64,000 bases of DNA, from positions 4,495,501 to 4,559,500 of the forward strand of contig NZ_CP060092.1 in the NCBI RefSeq assembly GCF_014217335.1, in the 5' to 3' direction. The stretch's first letter is position 1; every line of letters begins with the position of its first letter. The DNA is from Teredinibacter purpureus. GTDB lineage: Bacteria > Pseudomonadota > Gammaproteobacteria > Pseudomonadales > Cellvibrionaceae. A program made the position numbers and the translations under genes. The notes under the pieces were generated by a model. It saw nothing but the letters and a program-made list of their open reading frames with translations, was not told where the DNA came from and ran no database searches. Below are positions 17,468 through 26,187 of this stretch, one piece after another.

Positions 17468-18946
17468 TTATTGTTTGTTTTTACCGACCCAAAAATCAGC
17501 ATTTTTGATCCCCAACTGTTCAGGGTCAAACGAATATTTTTCTACACCACTTTTCTTCTGTTCTTCATAATCTTTCAGCGCTTTTAATGCAGGCTTGGCC
17601 ATAAAAAATATAATAATAATGCCAACAATATTCAGCCAAGCCATTAATCCAACGCCAATATCACCCAGCCCCCACGCAAGATTAGCCGTCTTGATAGCGC
17701 CATAAAACGTTGCACCCATTAACAATAACTTAAGCGCAAACGTTAACCCCGGAATATGAAACACGCGGTTAACATAGGCAACGTTTGTCTCTGCAATGTA
17801 GTAGTACGCCAATATTGTGGTAAACGAGAAGAAAAATAAGGCTATAGCAACAAACGGATTGCCAACACCGGGCATCACACTCTCAATCGCCATTTGAGTA
17901 AACGCAGGGCCGTTCGCCGGTATATCCGCGCCTATATTTTGAATAAGAAGTGCGCCGTCACCGTGTACATTGTAAGCACCCGTAATAAGAATCATAAAAG
18001 CCGTAGCGGTGCAGATAAAAAGCGTATCAAAGTACACTGAAAAAGCCTGTACCAAACCCTGCTGCGCTGGGTGTTGCACTTCTGCCGCTGCAGCCGCATG
18101 TGGCCCTGTACCTTGTCCGGCCTCATTGGAGTAGACACCCCGTTTTACCCCCCACCCAATCGCGGCACCAACACCCGCCATGGGAGTAAAGGCATCTCCC
18201 AATATCATTCCTATAATACGCGGTAACTCACTTATATTTAAAAATACGACCACTAACGCAATTAAAATATAGGCAAGTGCCATAAAGGGAACAACCACCT
18301 GCGCAAAATGCGCAATGCGTTTAACTCCACCGAAAATAATAAACCCTAATGCCAACACAACAACGGTACCGCTAATAATTTGCGCTTGGCTTAACGCACC
18401 AAAACTGGTTTGAATGATATCACCTGAGCCAAAGGCCATTGCTGCCGCTTTACTAATGCTGTTCGCTTGTACGCCGGGCAATAGAAACCCACAGGCAATG
18501 ATTGTCGACACCGCGAATATCCATGCGTACCATTTTTGTCCCATGGCTTTTTCGATATAAAATGCAGGGCCGCCACGATACTGGCCGCCATGCTCCTCTT
18601 TATAAATTTGGGCAAGCGTCGATTCTGCGAAAGCAGTAGCAGCCCCCAAAAACGCCACAACCCACATCCAAAAAATGGCTCCTGGGCCACCAAACCCAAT
18701 AGCGGCCGCAACACCGGCGATATTACCGGTACCCACTCTCCCCGAAAGCGATACAGTTAAGGCCTGAAAAGACGAAATGCCCTGCGCCGAGCTTTTGCCC
18801 GACAGTAGTAATGCCCACATTTCAGAAAATAGTCGTACTTGCACGAAGCGCGTAAGGATGGAGTAAAACAGGCCTGCGCCTAAGCATAAATAAATTAAAG
18901 CCCGGCTCCAAATGATCGAATTAATAACGTTAACCGCTGCTTCCAC
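17468..18946 (-). CDS. AGCS-family sodium:alanine/glycine symporter
   Basis: A 492-residue inner-membrane carrier with 11 or so hydrophobic segments. The family signature is seen in GRVGTGNIAGVAAAIGFGGP and in the region GGPAFYIEKAMG; the WGVKRGVYSNEAGQGTGPHA motif of AGCS proteins is intact. It imports small amino acids with Na+. The frame is open to 19042, but the GTG at 18946 has a good Shine-Dalgarno (GGGAG about 9 nt before) and gives the usual family N-terminus (EAAVNVINSIIWS). The gene stands alone between the island and the TIR gene. The exact substrate is not certain. Confidence 0.9.
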   Translation of the reverse strand: MEAAVNVINSIIWSRALIYLCLGAGLFYSILTRFVQVRLFSEMWALLLSGKSSAQGISSFQALTVSLSGRVGTGNIAGVAAAIGFGGPGAIFWMWVVAFLGAATAFAESTLAQIYKEEHGGQYRGGPAFYIEKAMGQKWYAWIFAVSTIIACGFLLPGVQANSISKAAAMAFGSGDIIQTSFGALSQAQIISGTVVVLALGFIIFGGVKRIAHFAQVVVPFMALAYILIALVVVFLNISELPRIIGMILGDAFTPMAGVGAAIGWGVKRGVYSNEAGQGTGPHAAAAAEVQHPAQQGLVQAFSVYFDTLFICTATAFMILITGAYNVHGDGALLIQNIGADIPANGPAFTQMAIESVMPGVGNPFVAIALFFFSFTTILAYYYIAETNVAYVNRVFHIPGLTFALKLLLMGATFYGAIKTANLAWGLGDIGVGLMAWLNIVGIIIIFFMAKPALKALKDYEEQKKSGVEKYSFDPEQLGIKNADFWVGKNKQ

Positions 18947-19152
18947 AAAGCACTCCCTACAAGAATTAAGGTGTTTACCTGTCTCAAAAACGACGGGCAA
19001 AAGGATTGGGACACTATAAACGGGGATAACGGGAAAATTCAATGCCGGTGCAAGCAGAACAGAATAAAGTGAGCGGGGAGCGAATGGCTACGTACTCTTA
19101 AAAAGCAGTAGCCCAACACCTAAAACGTAGAAGAGACGTATGGAAGAGTGTC

Positions 19153-20265
19153 TTACACGTCGGCTGCGTTGATCACACGAACACGACGCCATCCATTTTC
19201 AAAGGCCTCATCAATTTTAACTGGGGTCCCCTTCCTTAAACGATCAACAATATTGTTATCCGTAGAAGAGTCAGTTGTTCTGCGTAGTTTGAAGCCGCTG
19301 TCTAGAGTGACTATTTCACCCACACGTCCTTTTTCGAGATAGATCCAACCGCCTTGCTCAGCGATTATTATTTCTATTTTGGCTCCCATGGTAAGCGTGC
19401 TGCCGCTCTCAGGGCTCATACTAAAGACATGCCCCACCTCAACATCAGCATTCGCTTCGCGACTAAGGCTCACCACTAACCCTAGCGCTTCTAACTGTTC
19501 CACCGCTTGCGCTTCCGTTTGACTCATAACATTGGGCACTTCAATTTTATTGGCCACGACATGCAAAGCTACATCACTAAAACGCTTAATCGATGTGTTT
19601 GCCGCAGGCGTCAGTTTAAACACAGTACCGGCTTTACCCGCGACATGCTCAATATAAATCATGTCTACGGACACAAACTGATCGCTGAGTTTAGACTCAA
19701 CAATTTCGCGCGGCTGACCTATCAACGCTTCATCTAACACAACGTGAGACCAATGGTTTTGATAGGTAGTGTACCCGCCATAACCTCCACCCAGCACTAT
19801 CGCTATGAGCGCAGCAACTTTGGCCAACGCCAATACCTTGTGTGGCTGAAATGAACGACGTCGTTTCTCTGCTTTGCGTGCCACGGTCTTGTCATCGAGA
19901 ATAGATTCAACCAAACGCCCTATTCCCTTTTCAAAACTATCCGTAAACTCAATGCGCTGTAAACTCGCAATACGCATGGGGACATTACATTCATGCAACA
20001 ACACGGGAATAATATGCTTATCGTTTTCTATCGCAAAACTCCATTCGTCTCCAACATTTGAGGACGCGACGGAAGCGTCAGACAAAATAACAACAACAAC
20101 TCGACTTTTCTGAATACCCTCTTCGATTTGAACGTCCCAACGAGAACCGGTACCAATATCATCTTGGTCAATCCATACATCGATTCCGCGTCGCTCCAAA
20201 GCTTGGCGTATCCTTAAAACGTCTTCTAAATTCTTACGAGAATAACTGAGAAATACCTGCGACAT
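19153..20265 (-). CDS. TIR domain - transmembrane - PASTA - SH3-like protein
   Basis: A 370-residue protein of unusual design. Residues 3-125 form a TIR domain (FLSYSRKN, GIDVWIDQDDI); Glu80 in WSFAIE sits where catalytic Glu is found in NAD-cleaving TIR domains. A basic stretch and one membrane helix follow (about 145-165). The periplasmic part has a degenerate PASTA-like unit (about 176-240), a clearer PASTA domain (about 242-303, IEVPNVMSQTEAQAVEQLEA) and a bacterial SH3-like domain (about 316-368). The ATG at 20265 has a strong aaggaggtg ribosome-binding site. PASTA and SH3b domains bind peptidoglycan in other proteins, so an envelope sensor that switches a cytoplasmic TIR effector is a reasonable guess. 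Function unproven. Confidence 0.8.
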   Translation of the reverse strand: MSQVFLSYSRKNLEDVLRIRQALERRGIDVWIDQDDIGTGSRWDVQIEEGIQKSRVVVVILSDASVASSNVGDEWSFAIENDKHIIPVLLHECNVPMRIASLQRIEFTDSFEKGIGRLVESILDDKTVARKAEKRRRSFQPHKVLALAKVAALIAIVLGGGYGGYTTYQNHWSHVVLDEALIGQPREIVESKLSDQFVSVDMIYIEHVAGKAGTVFKLTPAANTSIKRFSDVALHVVANKIEVPNVMSQTEAQAVEQLEALGLVVSLSREANADVEVGHVFSMSPESGSTLTMGAKIEIIIAEQGGWIYLEKGRVGEIVTLDSGFKLRRTTDSSTDNNIVDRLRKGTPVKIDEAFENGWRRVRVINAADV

Positions 20266-20468
20266 ATCCACCTCCTTATTGACGCAAAGAGAATAAACGG
20301 ACATTCAAATATTGTCTAGCATGCTAACTGGCGCACATCATTTTTCATTCAATAGCGCTAGTTAATTCTAAACAAAGACATACCGCGTGGCCGCGCCGCC
20401 CACAAAGAATGCACACGTTAACCGTGATGCTCGGCCACATAAAAGCCTACTAAAATAGCGGCCAAAAA

Positions 20469-20496
20469 AAACCGGAGAAAAAGACTGCTCCGGTTT
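20469..20496 (-). terminator. Terminator of the xylanase gene
   Basis: A perfect 9-bp stem (aaaccggag with ctccggttt) around a 10-nt loop, followed on the minus strand by a T-run, 44 bp after the GH10 stop. Confidence 0.85.
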
Positions 20497-20540
20497 GGCG
20501 ACTATTCTTGTAAATACATTAACGCGTTAAAAAGGTGTGT

Positions 20541-21683
20541 TCACCCTTGTTTTAATGCAGCGACGGCGTTATAACAGGCTTTACGCTTGTATTCTCGGTC
20601 AAATAGCAACGGGTAGTTAGTACGGCCAATAACAGGGAAATCATTTTTCCATGATTCTCCATCGCCAGTGCCCCAAAGCGTAATTCGCTCAATTTTGTCC
20701 CGATGCTTGAGAAATAATTTAAAAAACTCAACATATCGGTCGTTAAGTTGCTGTTCTATTGCGGCGGGCATGCCTTTCGCATAAGGGTTTAACTCATCTG
20801 AGTATTCAAAATTTGTGGATATTTCGGCACCCATAAATTCCCATGCCACAGGCAATACGTCAACATCAAACTCCGTAACATGAACACGCATACCCTCTGC
20901 CGCATAGGCCTCAATACTCGCTTCAAACTCCTTGATATCGGGAAAACCTAACCCCACATGCCCCTGCAACCCAATGCCCTGTATTGGTACGCCCCGTTTT
21001 TTAGCCTTGCGGATATAGTCCACTACAAACTCACGTTTCGCAGGGTTTTGCATATTGTAATCGTTGTAAAGTAAATGCGCTTTAGGATCCGTCTCGTGCG
21101 CAAAATTAAAGGCGTAGTCCATAAAATCTTCGCCGATAATGTTGAACCAAGGGCTCTTACGCCACCCCTTGTCTTCATCAACGGCCTCGTTAACGACATC
21201 CCAGGCATTCATTTGGCCGGCATAACGCCCTGCGAGGGTATTGATGTGGTTTTTCATCCGCGCCAACAATTCCTTTCGACTTGCGGGTTTTCCTTTGCCG
21301 TTTTCAAACACCCAGCTCGGCACCTGAGAATGCCAAACCAATACATGGCCCAGCCGATACATTTCGTGTTGTTCACCGAACGCCATAAACTTATCGGGAA
21401 GATCCCACTCCCACTGCCCCGGGGTAGGATTAACACGCTCCCATTTCATGTCGTTTTCCATCGTAATCGCGTTAAATTCTCGGCTCACCAATTTTAAGAA
21501 GTCAGGCGATCCGGCCTTGAGCTTACTTGCTCCAATCGCCGTCCCTAGATAGAAATCGTCTTTATATAAATCCTTCAACCCCGTTTCAGCCAACGCGGTA
21601 GACAACGCATTCGCTTTAATGGAGTGGAGTGCAGCGTACGCCGCCGTAGCCTGAAGAAAAAATTGTCGTCGAGAAATCGCCAT
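20541..21683 (-). CDS. GH10 endo-beta-1,4-xylanase
   Basis: A 380-residue single-domain GH10 enzyme that cuts the xylan backbone. The acid/base is Glu166 in WDVVNEAVDE and the nucleophile Glu271 in HVTEFDVDV; the substrate-site motif LVWHSQVPSW is present. The N-terminus has a twin-arginine-like signal (SRRQFFLQ, then a hydrophobic stretch to about residue 26), so export by Tat is likely. No carbohydrate-binding module is attached. It is a single gene, but belongs functionally with the GH67 and GH3 genes 15 kb away on the other side of the island. Confidence 0.95.
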   Translation of the reverse strand: MAISRRQFFLQATAAYAALHSIKANALSTALAETGLKDLYKDDFYLGTAIGASKLKAGSPDFLKLVSREFNAITMENDMKWERVNPTPGQWEWDLPDKFMAFGEQHEMYRLGHVLVWHSQVPSWVFENGKGKPASRKELLARMKNHINTLAGRYAGQMNAWDVVNEAVDEDKGWRKSPWFNIIGEDFMDYAFNFAHETDPKAHLLYNDYNMQNPAKREFVVDYIRKAKKRGVPIQGIGLQGHVGLGFPDIKEFEASIEAYAAEGMRVHVTEFDVDVLPVAWEFMGAEISTNFEYSDELNPYAKGMPAAIEQQLNDRYVEFFKLFLKHRDKIERITLWGTGDGESWKNDFPVIGRTNYPLLFDREYKRKACYNAVAALKQG

Positions 21684-21862
21684 GATGATTAGTATTACCT
21701 CAATTTAACGGGAAAATATTGCAAAAAGTATAGCGCAGAGAAAGGGAAGGAACAGAGAATGAGCCTGCGCAGATAGCACAGGCTGAACAATGAGCAACTA
21801 AGGCTACAGCCGCATATTTCGATTAATATTTATGAATGAATACGGCGTACCTTGAAGAACCG

Positions 21863-22201
21863 TTAAGATTCGGCGTCGTCTTCTGGATCGGGCGCTGCGG
21901 CTTCGATAATGGGTTTTAATTCACCCGTTTCGTGCATTTCGAGAATAATATCGCAGCCGCCAACGAGTTCGCCCTTCACCCACAACTGCGGGAATGTCGG
22001 CCAATTGGCATATTTAGGGAGGTTTTGGCGAATTTCTGGATTCGAGAGGATATCGACATAAGCAAATCGCTTACCACAAGCCATTACCGCCTGAGAGGCT
22101 TTCATCGAAAAACCACACTGCGGTGCATTCGGAGAGCCTTTCATATATAAAATGATATCGTTTGATTCAATCTGACCTTTGATGGTTTCCATGACGTCCA
22201 T
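21863..22201 (-). CDS. grxD: Monothiol glutaredoxin (Grx4 type)
   Basis: A 112-residue monothiol glutaredoxin that binds and transfers Fe-S clusters with glutathione and BolA-type partners in the cytoplasm. The CGFS active site is residues 29-32, the glutathione-binding Lys21 is in YMKGSP, and the motifs WPTFPQLWVKGELVGGCDI are present. Length and N-terminus (METIKGQIESND) match the family. It has an acidic tail (DPEDDAES). It stands alone. Confidence 0.95.
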   Translation of the reverse strand: MDVMETIKGQIESNDIILYMKGSPNAPQCGFSMKASQAVMACGKRFAYVDILSNPEIRQNLPKYANWPTFPQLWVKGELVGGCDIILEMHETGELKPIIEAAAPDPEDDAES

Positions 22202-22623
22202 GGGTGTGTGACCTCTATTACATTAACCGACGAAATTAGTCAGGTATTGTACCTCAGGCTCCGAGCGGTTCCCACTGCTAATTGGCCGGCTAAGCGGCTC
22301 GTCGCATAGGCACAACCTCGACTCACTCCAGCCTATCAACGCTATTCGGTTAGTTTCTTTTTATGCTCACCATGCTTACACTCCATTAATATGGCGCAAG
22401 GCTAATCGGTTACATTAGGCCGAGTATTTCCCACTATGCTCTCACCATACGGACCCAACCCGATGAAGCGCCTTTGAACAAAAAACACGCGCAACTTATC
22501 GATTAAACCTCTCCCCTTTGTGTTGCCTTTTTGTTTAACGTGCATCTAACCCTAAACACGTAAAAATACACTGTCATCATCATTTTACAAATGGCGTGTT
22601 TGTTTATAGAATGATCGTTTACT
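22202..22623. other. Intergenic region without a recognised gene
   Basis: I see no convincing reading frame, tRNA or repeat in these 422 bases. It must hold divergent promoters for grxD and the argDF operon. No clear ArgR box was found by eye. Confidence 0.5.
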
Positions 22624-22653
22624 CAGGCAGCTTTCGCTGCCTGTTTTGTTTTT
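22624..22653 (+). terminator. Terminator-like hairpin directly before argD
   Basis: The stem caggcag/ctgcctg with a 6-nt loop is followed by ttttgttttt, which runs right up to the argD ribosome-binding site (ggagag). There is no gene upstream on this strand for it to terminate, so it may be an attenuator of the argDF transcript. Confidence 0.65.
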
Positions 22654-22666
22654 GGAGAGTATCAAA

Positions 22667-23830
22667 ATGTCGGCGTCCGCACTTATGAACACATATGGTG
22701 AAAGAACAACCACCCTCATCAAAGGAGAGGGTGCTTATTTGTGGGACAGTGAGGGCAACCGCTATTTGGACGCACTTTCTGGAATCGCTGTTTGCGGCCT
22801 CGGCTATAATCACCCAGCCGTAACCAAGGCTATTACAGAACAAGCCGAAAAATTGGTGCACTGCTCCAATCTATTCTTAATTGAGCCACAACAAGCACTT
22901 GGCCAATTATTGGTGACGCTATCCGGCATGGAAAAAGTATTTTTCTCCAACTCGGGTGCAGAAGCCAATGAAGCGGCGTTAAAAATTGCTCGTAAATTTG
23001 GCCAACAAAAAGGTATTGGGGAACCGGAAGTCATTACCGCTGAAAACAGTTTCCATGGCCGCACAATGGCGACACTATCCGCGACCGGAAACCCCAAAAT
23101 CAAAGCCGGCTTCGAACCTTTAGTCAGCGGTTTTACTCACGTGGTTTATAATGATATTGATGCAATTAAGTGCGCAGCAACCGCCAACACTGTCGCGATT
23201 ATGGTTGAGCCAGTTCAAGGAGAAGGCGGCGTTAATGTGCCCGCCGATGATTATTTGAATCAATTAAGAACGTTGTGTGACGATAATGACTGGCTCTTAA
23301 TTTTGGATGAAATCCAAACGGGTAATGGTCGCACCGGAAAATTTTTCGCCTATCAACATAACGGTATATTGCCCGATGTTGTCACGACGGCAAAAGGACT
23401 GGGGAATGGCGTGCCCATAGGGGCCTGCATAGCAAAAGGAAAAGCGGCTGAGATTTTACAACCGGGCAATCACGGCTCTACTTTTGGTGGTAACCCTCTC
23501 GTGTGCAACGCCGCCTTAGCGGCAACACAAACTCTCGTTAACGAAAACCTTATTGAGCGCGCAGCGGCGCTCGGCATTTTCTTTTTGGAAGCATTTAACG
23601 CTAAATTAGCGTCGTCTGAAAAAGTCAAAAACATTCGCGGTAAAGGCCTCATGATAGGCATTGAACTCCATCGTGATTGCGCCGAACTCGTTGAGCTTGC
23701 CAAAGCACAGAACGTACTCTTAAACGTTACCGCCGGCAACACCATTCGCCTCTTACCTCCACTTATTATATCCAATGAGCAAGCTCAGACCATTGTAGAT
23801 ACAGTGGCCAAACTCATTGAAGAGTTTTAA
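22667..23830 (+). CDS. argD: Acetylornithine/succinylornithine aminotransferase
   Basis: A 387-residue class-III PLP aminotransferase of arginine biosynthesis. It converts N-acetylglutamate semialdehyde to N-acetylornithine. Motifs: [16 protein letters not shown] (95-110), [21 protein letters not shown] (213-224) and the PLP lysine Lys243 in TTAKGLGNG. The ATG at 22667 is preceded by ggagag; the longer frame from a TTG at 22646 runs through the terminator-like hairpin and is unlikely. It is followed after 5 bp by argF, an argD-argF operon as seen in other gammaproteobacteria. Confidence 0.95.
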   Translation: MSASALMNTYGERTTTLIKGEGAYLWDSEGNRYLDALSGIAVCGLGYNHPAVTKAITEQAEKLVHCSNLFLIEPQQALGQLLVTLSGMEKVFFSNSGAEANEAALKIARKFGQQKGIGEPEVITAENSFHGRTMATLSATGNPKIKAGFEPLVSGFTHVVYNDIDAIKCAATANTVAIMVEPVQGEGGVNVPADDYLNQLRTLCDDNDWLLILDEIQTGNGRTGKFFAYQHNGILPDVVTTAKGLGNGVPIGACIAKGKAAEILQPGNHGSTFGGNPLVCNAALAATQTLVNENLIERAAALGIFFLEAFNAKLASSEKVKNIRGKGLMIGIELHRDCAELVELAKAQNVLLNVTAGNTIRLLPPLIISNEQAQTIVDTVAKLIEEF

Positions 23831-23835
23831 TCATT

Positions 23836-24750
23836 ATGGCTATTCGACATTTTTTAACGTTACTCGATTTATCGTCAGACGAACTTTCTTCCATCATAGA
23901 CACCGCTATTCAACAAAAAGCCGCGCTAAAAGAAGGAACTCTCTACGAACCCTTTAAAAACCAAGTGCTAGGTATGATTTTTGAAAAATCCTCTACGCGC
24001 ACCCGAGTATCCTTTGAGGCGGGCATGACCCAATTCGGCGGCAGCGCTATTTTCTTATCACCACGCGATACGCAACTGGGCCGAGGAGAACCTATCGAAG
24101 ACTCTGCGCGCGTGCTCTCGCGAATGGTCGATATGATTATGATTCGAACTTTCGAACACGAAAAAATAGAGCGCTTTGCTCAGTACTCTAAAGTCCCAGT
24201 TATTAATGCGCTCACCGATAGCTATCACCCTTGTCAGCTATTAGCCGATATCCAAACTTACGTTGAGCACCGTGGCAGCCCAAAAGGCAAAATTGTGACG
24301 TGGATTGGCGATGGCAATAATATGTGTCACTCGTATATAAACGCGGCGCGCCTATGCGATTTTGAACTGCGCATTGCATGCCCCGAAGGTTATGAGCCCT
24401 CCCCTGAACTCGTACAAGCAAATGCCGATCGCGTTACGATAATACAAGACCCTAAAGAGGCCGTTAAAGATGCGGACTGGGTGGTAACCGATGTGTGGGC
24501 GAGCATGGGGCAAGAAGAAGAGCAGCAAGCTCGAGAAGGTGAGTTTACGGGCTACCAAGTCAACCATGAGCTTATGTCCTTGGCCAAGTCAGATGCTGTA
24601 TTCATGCATTGCTTACCGGCCCATCGCGGTGAAGAGGTTAGCCATGAACTGATGGAGGATACCTCTATTTCCGTGGTATGGGATGAAGCCGAAAACCGGT
24701 TACACGCTCAAAAAGCCCTTATGTGCTTCTTACGCGAGAACAGCCAATAG
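23836..24750 (+). CDS. argF: Ornithine carbamoyltransferase
   Basis: A 304-residue cytoplasmic enzyme that makes citrulline from ornithine and carbamoyl phosphate. Carbamoyl-phosphate-binding STRTR is at residues 53-57. The HPCQ motif lies in [11 protein letters not shown], and the ornithine-site motif [11 protein letters not shown] is intact. Length is normal. It lies 5 bp after argD and is certainly co-transcribed. Confidence 0.96.
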   Translation: MAIRHFLTLLDLSSDELSSIIDTAIQQKAALKEGTLYEPFKNQVLGMIFEKSSTRTRVSFEAGMTQFGGSAIFLSPRDTQLGRGEPIEDSARVLSRMVDMIMIRTFEHEKIERFAQYSKVPVINALTDSYHPCQLLADIQTYVEHRGSPKGKIVTWIGDGNNMCHSYINAARLCDFELRIACPEGYEPSPELVQANADRVTIIQDPKEAVKDADWVVTDVWASMGQEEEQQAREGEFTGYQVNHELMSLAKSDAVFMHCLPAHRGEEVSHELMEDTSISVVWDEAENRLHAQKALMCFLRENSQ

Positions 24751-24783
24751 GCTGCTCTCGCAGTCATTTTTTAAAGGCCACCG

Positions 24784-25425
24784 TTATTCAAACTGCACCA
24801 GCTGTGCTCTACCGTCGCAAAAAGTGTAATCGAGAGAACAAACCTGGACAAAGACATGCAACGTTTGTGGAATAACATAAATAAGAGGCGCAACATCCGC
24901 GACATAACTTTCGCCTGTTTCACAGGCAACATAGAAATCTGACGTGTACTGGCAAAACTGCATGCCATCCGTATCGCACGCCAATCCTTCCCCGCAAAGT
25001 TCAGAACCCACATACGTTGCATCGTCAATTAGCGCGCTTTCACCAATATAAAATTCTACCCAATAATCGGTGTAGGCCTGTGCGTACCAATAAATTTCGA
25101 ACCACCCTTCATCGATAAAGGGGTTTATCGCAAGAAACGGCATGGTCATTAGCGCTGAATCGTTGCCGTAGCTATCCACCACATCAAACGTTTCTAATAG
25201 GGGAATATCGACCGTATCGGTTATCACAATGGGAGCCGGCTCAATCGGCTCCGAAACCACAATGACGGTTTGCTCTATCACGACGGTGCTCGGCGCCTCC
25301 ACTGCGGTATAAGAAACTGAGTGGGCGGCATGATCGCTACCGTAAACATCGATATGTTCACCCCCGCATGCCGATAACGCCAGCGCTACCCCACCACAAA
25401 TACTGACTCTTGAAACCGTGTTCAT
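24784..25425 (-). CDS. Hypothetical lipoprotein
   Basis: A 213-residue protein of unknown function. The N-terminus carries a lipoprotein signal (VALALSAC, lipobox Cys at about residue 20). The mature part is very acidic and aromatic, with a valine/isoleucine-rich strand-like region (VVIEQTVIVVSEPIEP) and six or so cysteines in the second half (SELCGEGLACDT, QFCQYTS, ACETG, VCSLDYTFCDG) that probably form disulphides. It is convergent with argF and probably sits in the outer membrane. No family was recognised. Confidence 0.75.
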   Translation of the reverse strand: MNTVSRVSICGGVALALSACGGEHIDVYGSDHAAHSVSYTAVEAPSTVVIEQTVIVVSEPIEPAPIVITDTVDIPLLETFDVVDSYGNDSALMTMPFLAINPFIDEGWFEIYWYAQAYTDYWVEFYIGESALIDDATYVGSELCGEGLACDTDGMQFCQYTSDFYVACETGESYVADVAPLIYVIPQTLHVFVQVCSLDYTFCDGRAQLVQFE

Positions 25426-25700
25426 ATCCTCATCCCCTTAAAGGTAAATTCAAACGTTCTTCATTCCGTTGCCAAACAGTGTGCGCTTGCGCAGATGAAC
25501 GCGTGCTGAACTCATTTTTCAGCACTTTCTGCGAGACCACTAAAGGTGACCTATCTCACAGTTGCCCAGAAAGTCGCCACACCGCTATAAGCGAATCCAC
25601 CTTTAAGAGGAAAATATTATAAATTTAAGTCAACTTTATGACGGAACATTTCAAGGTAACACAGCCTTTATACCGCTTGGCATGGACGGTTAGCGCTCAC

Positions 25701-25743
25701 TTATCCACACCTTTACACACGTGTTACCCACGGATTACCCACA
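25701..25743 (+). promoter_or_regulatory. Cluster of DnaA boxes upstream of nrdA
   Basis: A perfect DnaA box (ttatccaca, 25701-25709) is followed by two near matches (ttacccacg at 25724-25732 and ttacccaca at 25735-25743). DnaA regulates nrdAB in E. coli, so these could tie the operon to replication. They lie about 450 bp before the nrdA ATG. Confidence 0.65.
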
Positions 25744-25909
25744 GGAAAACACTCGCGTTTCAATCTTGCAAAATAGTCAAAACCGCATTATCTTGTATTG
25801 AATTCTTTCACAACCCCAACATATGGTGTTTTTAGCTAAATCAAACCCAACACGCGCTTAACGGATACTTAGCGCACACGGTTAAAATTTAGCTGATTTG
25901 AAACGCCAG

Positions 25910-26091
25910 CCAAGCAATGACGCGGAATGGCCCGTCAGCTAGAGCTTGGGGTAACGGTGAATTAGCAAGGAGCAGTCCGATACAACCATCGTCTCGTGGA
26001 TACAGGGCGAATAACACAGGACTGCAGCGCAGTACTCAGCACACAAATTTCACACGTCGCTTAACAGTAGTTCGCCTGCGTTAAGCGACGT
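25910..26091 (+). ncRNA. Candidate structured leader RNA of nrdA
   Basis: Several consistent helices are visible. CCAAGC (25910-25915) pairs with GCTTGG (25944-25949) and encloses GACG/CGTC. GCAGTCC (25972-25978) pairs with GGACTGC (26019-26025). A 12-bp perfect stem joins 26054-26065 with 26080-26091. The region has no convincing gene and ends about 100 bp before nrdA. It does not match a riboswitch class that I know, so it may be an unclassified nrd leader or an independent small RNA. Confidence 0.45.
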
Positions 26092-26187
26092 AGCAATGAT
26101 GCAGTACTGTAGACACAGCTGAAACAATACACATTTAATTACTACAACTAACTGTTTTCCTTAAAAGGAAAGCTGGGCTTATTTTAT

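Noticed and set aside
25880..26187. Cobalamin riboswitch upstream of nrdA
   Set aside because: The conserved B12-box (GCCACTG-type) is absent; the region is kept only as an unclassified structured leader.
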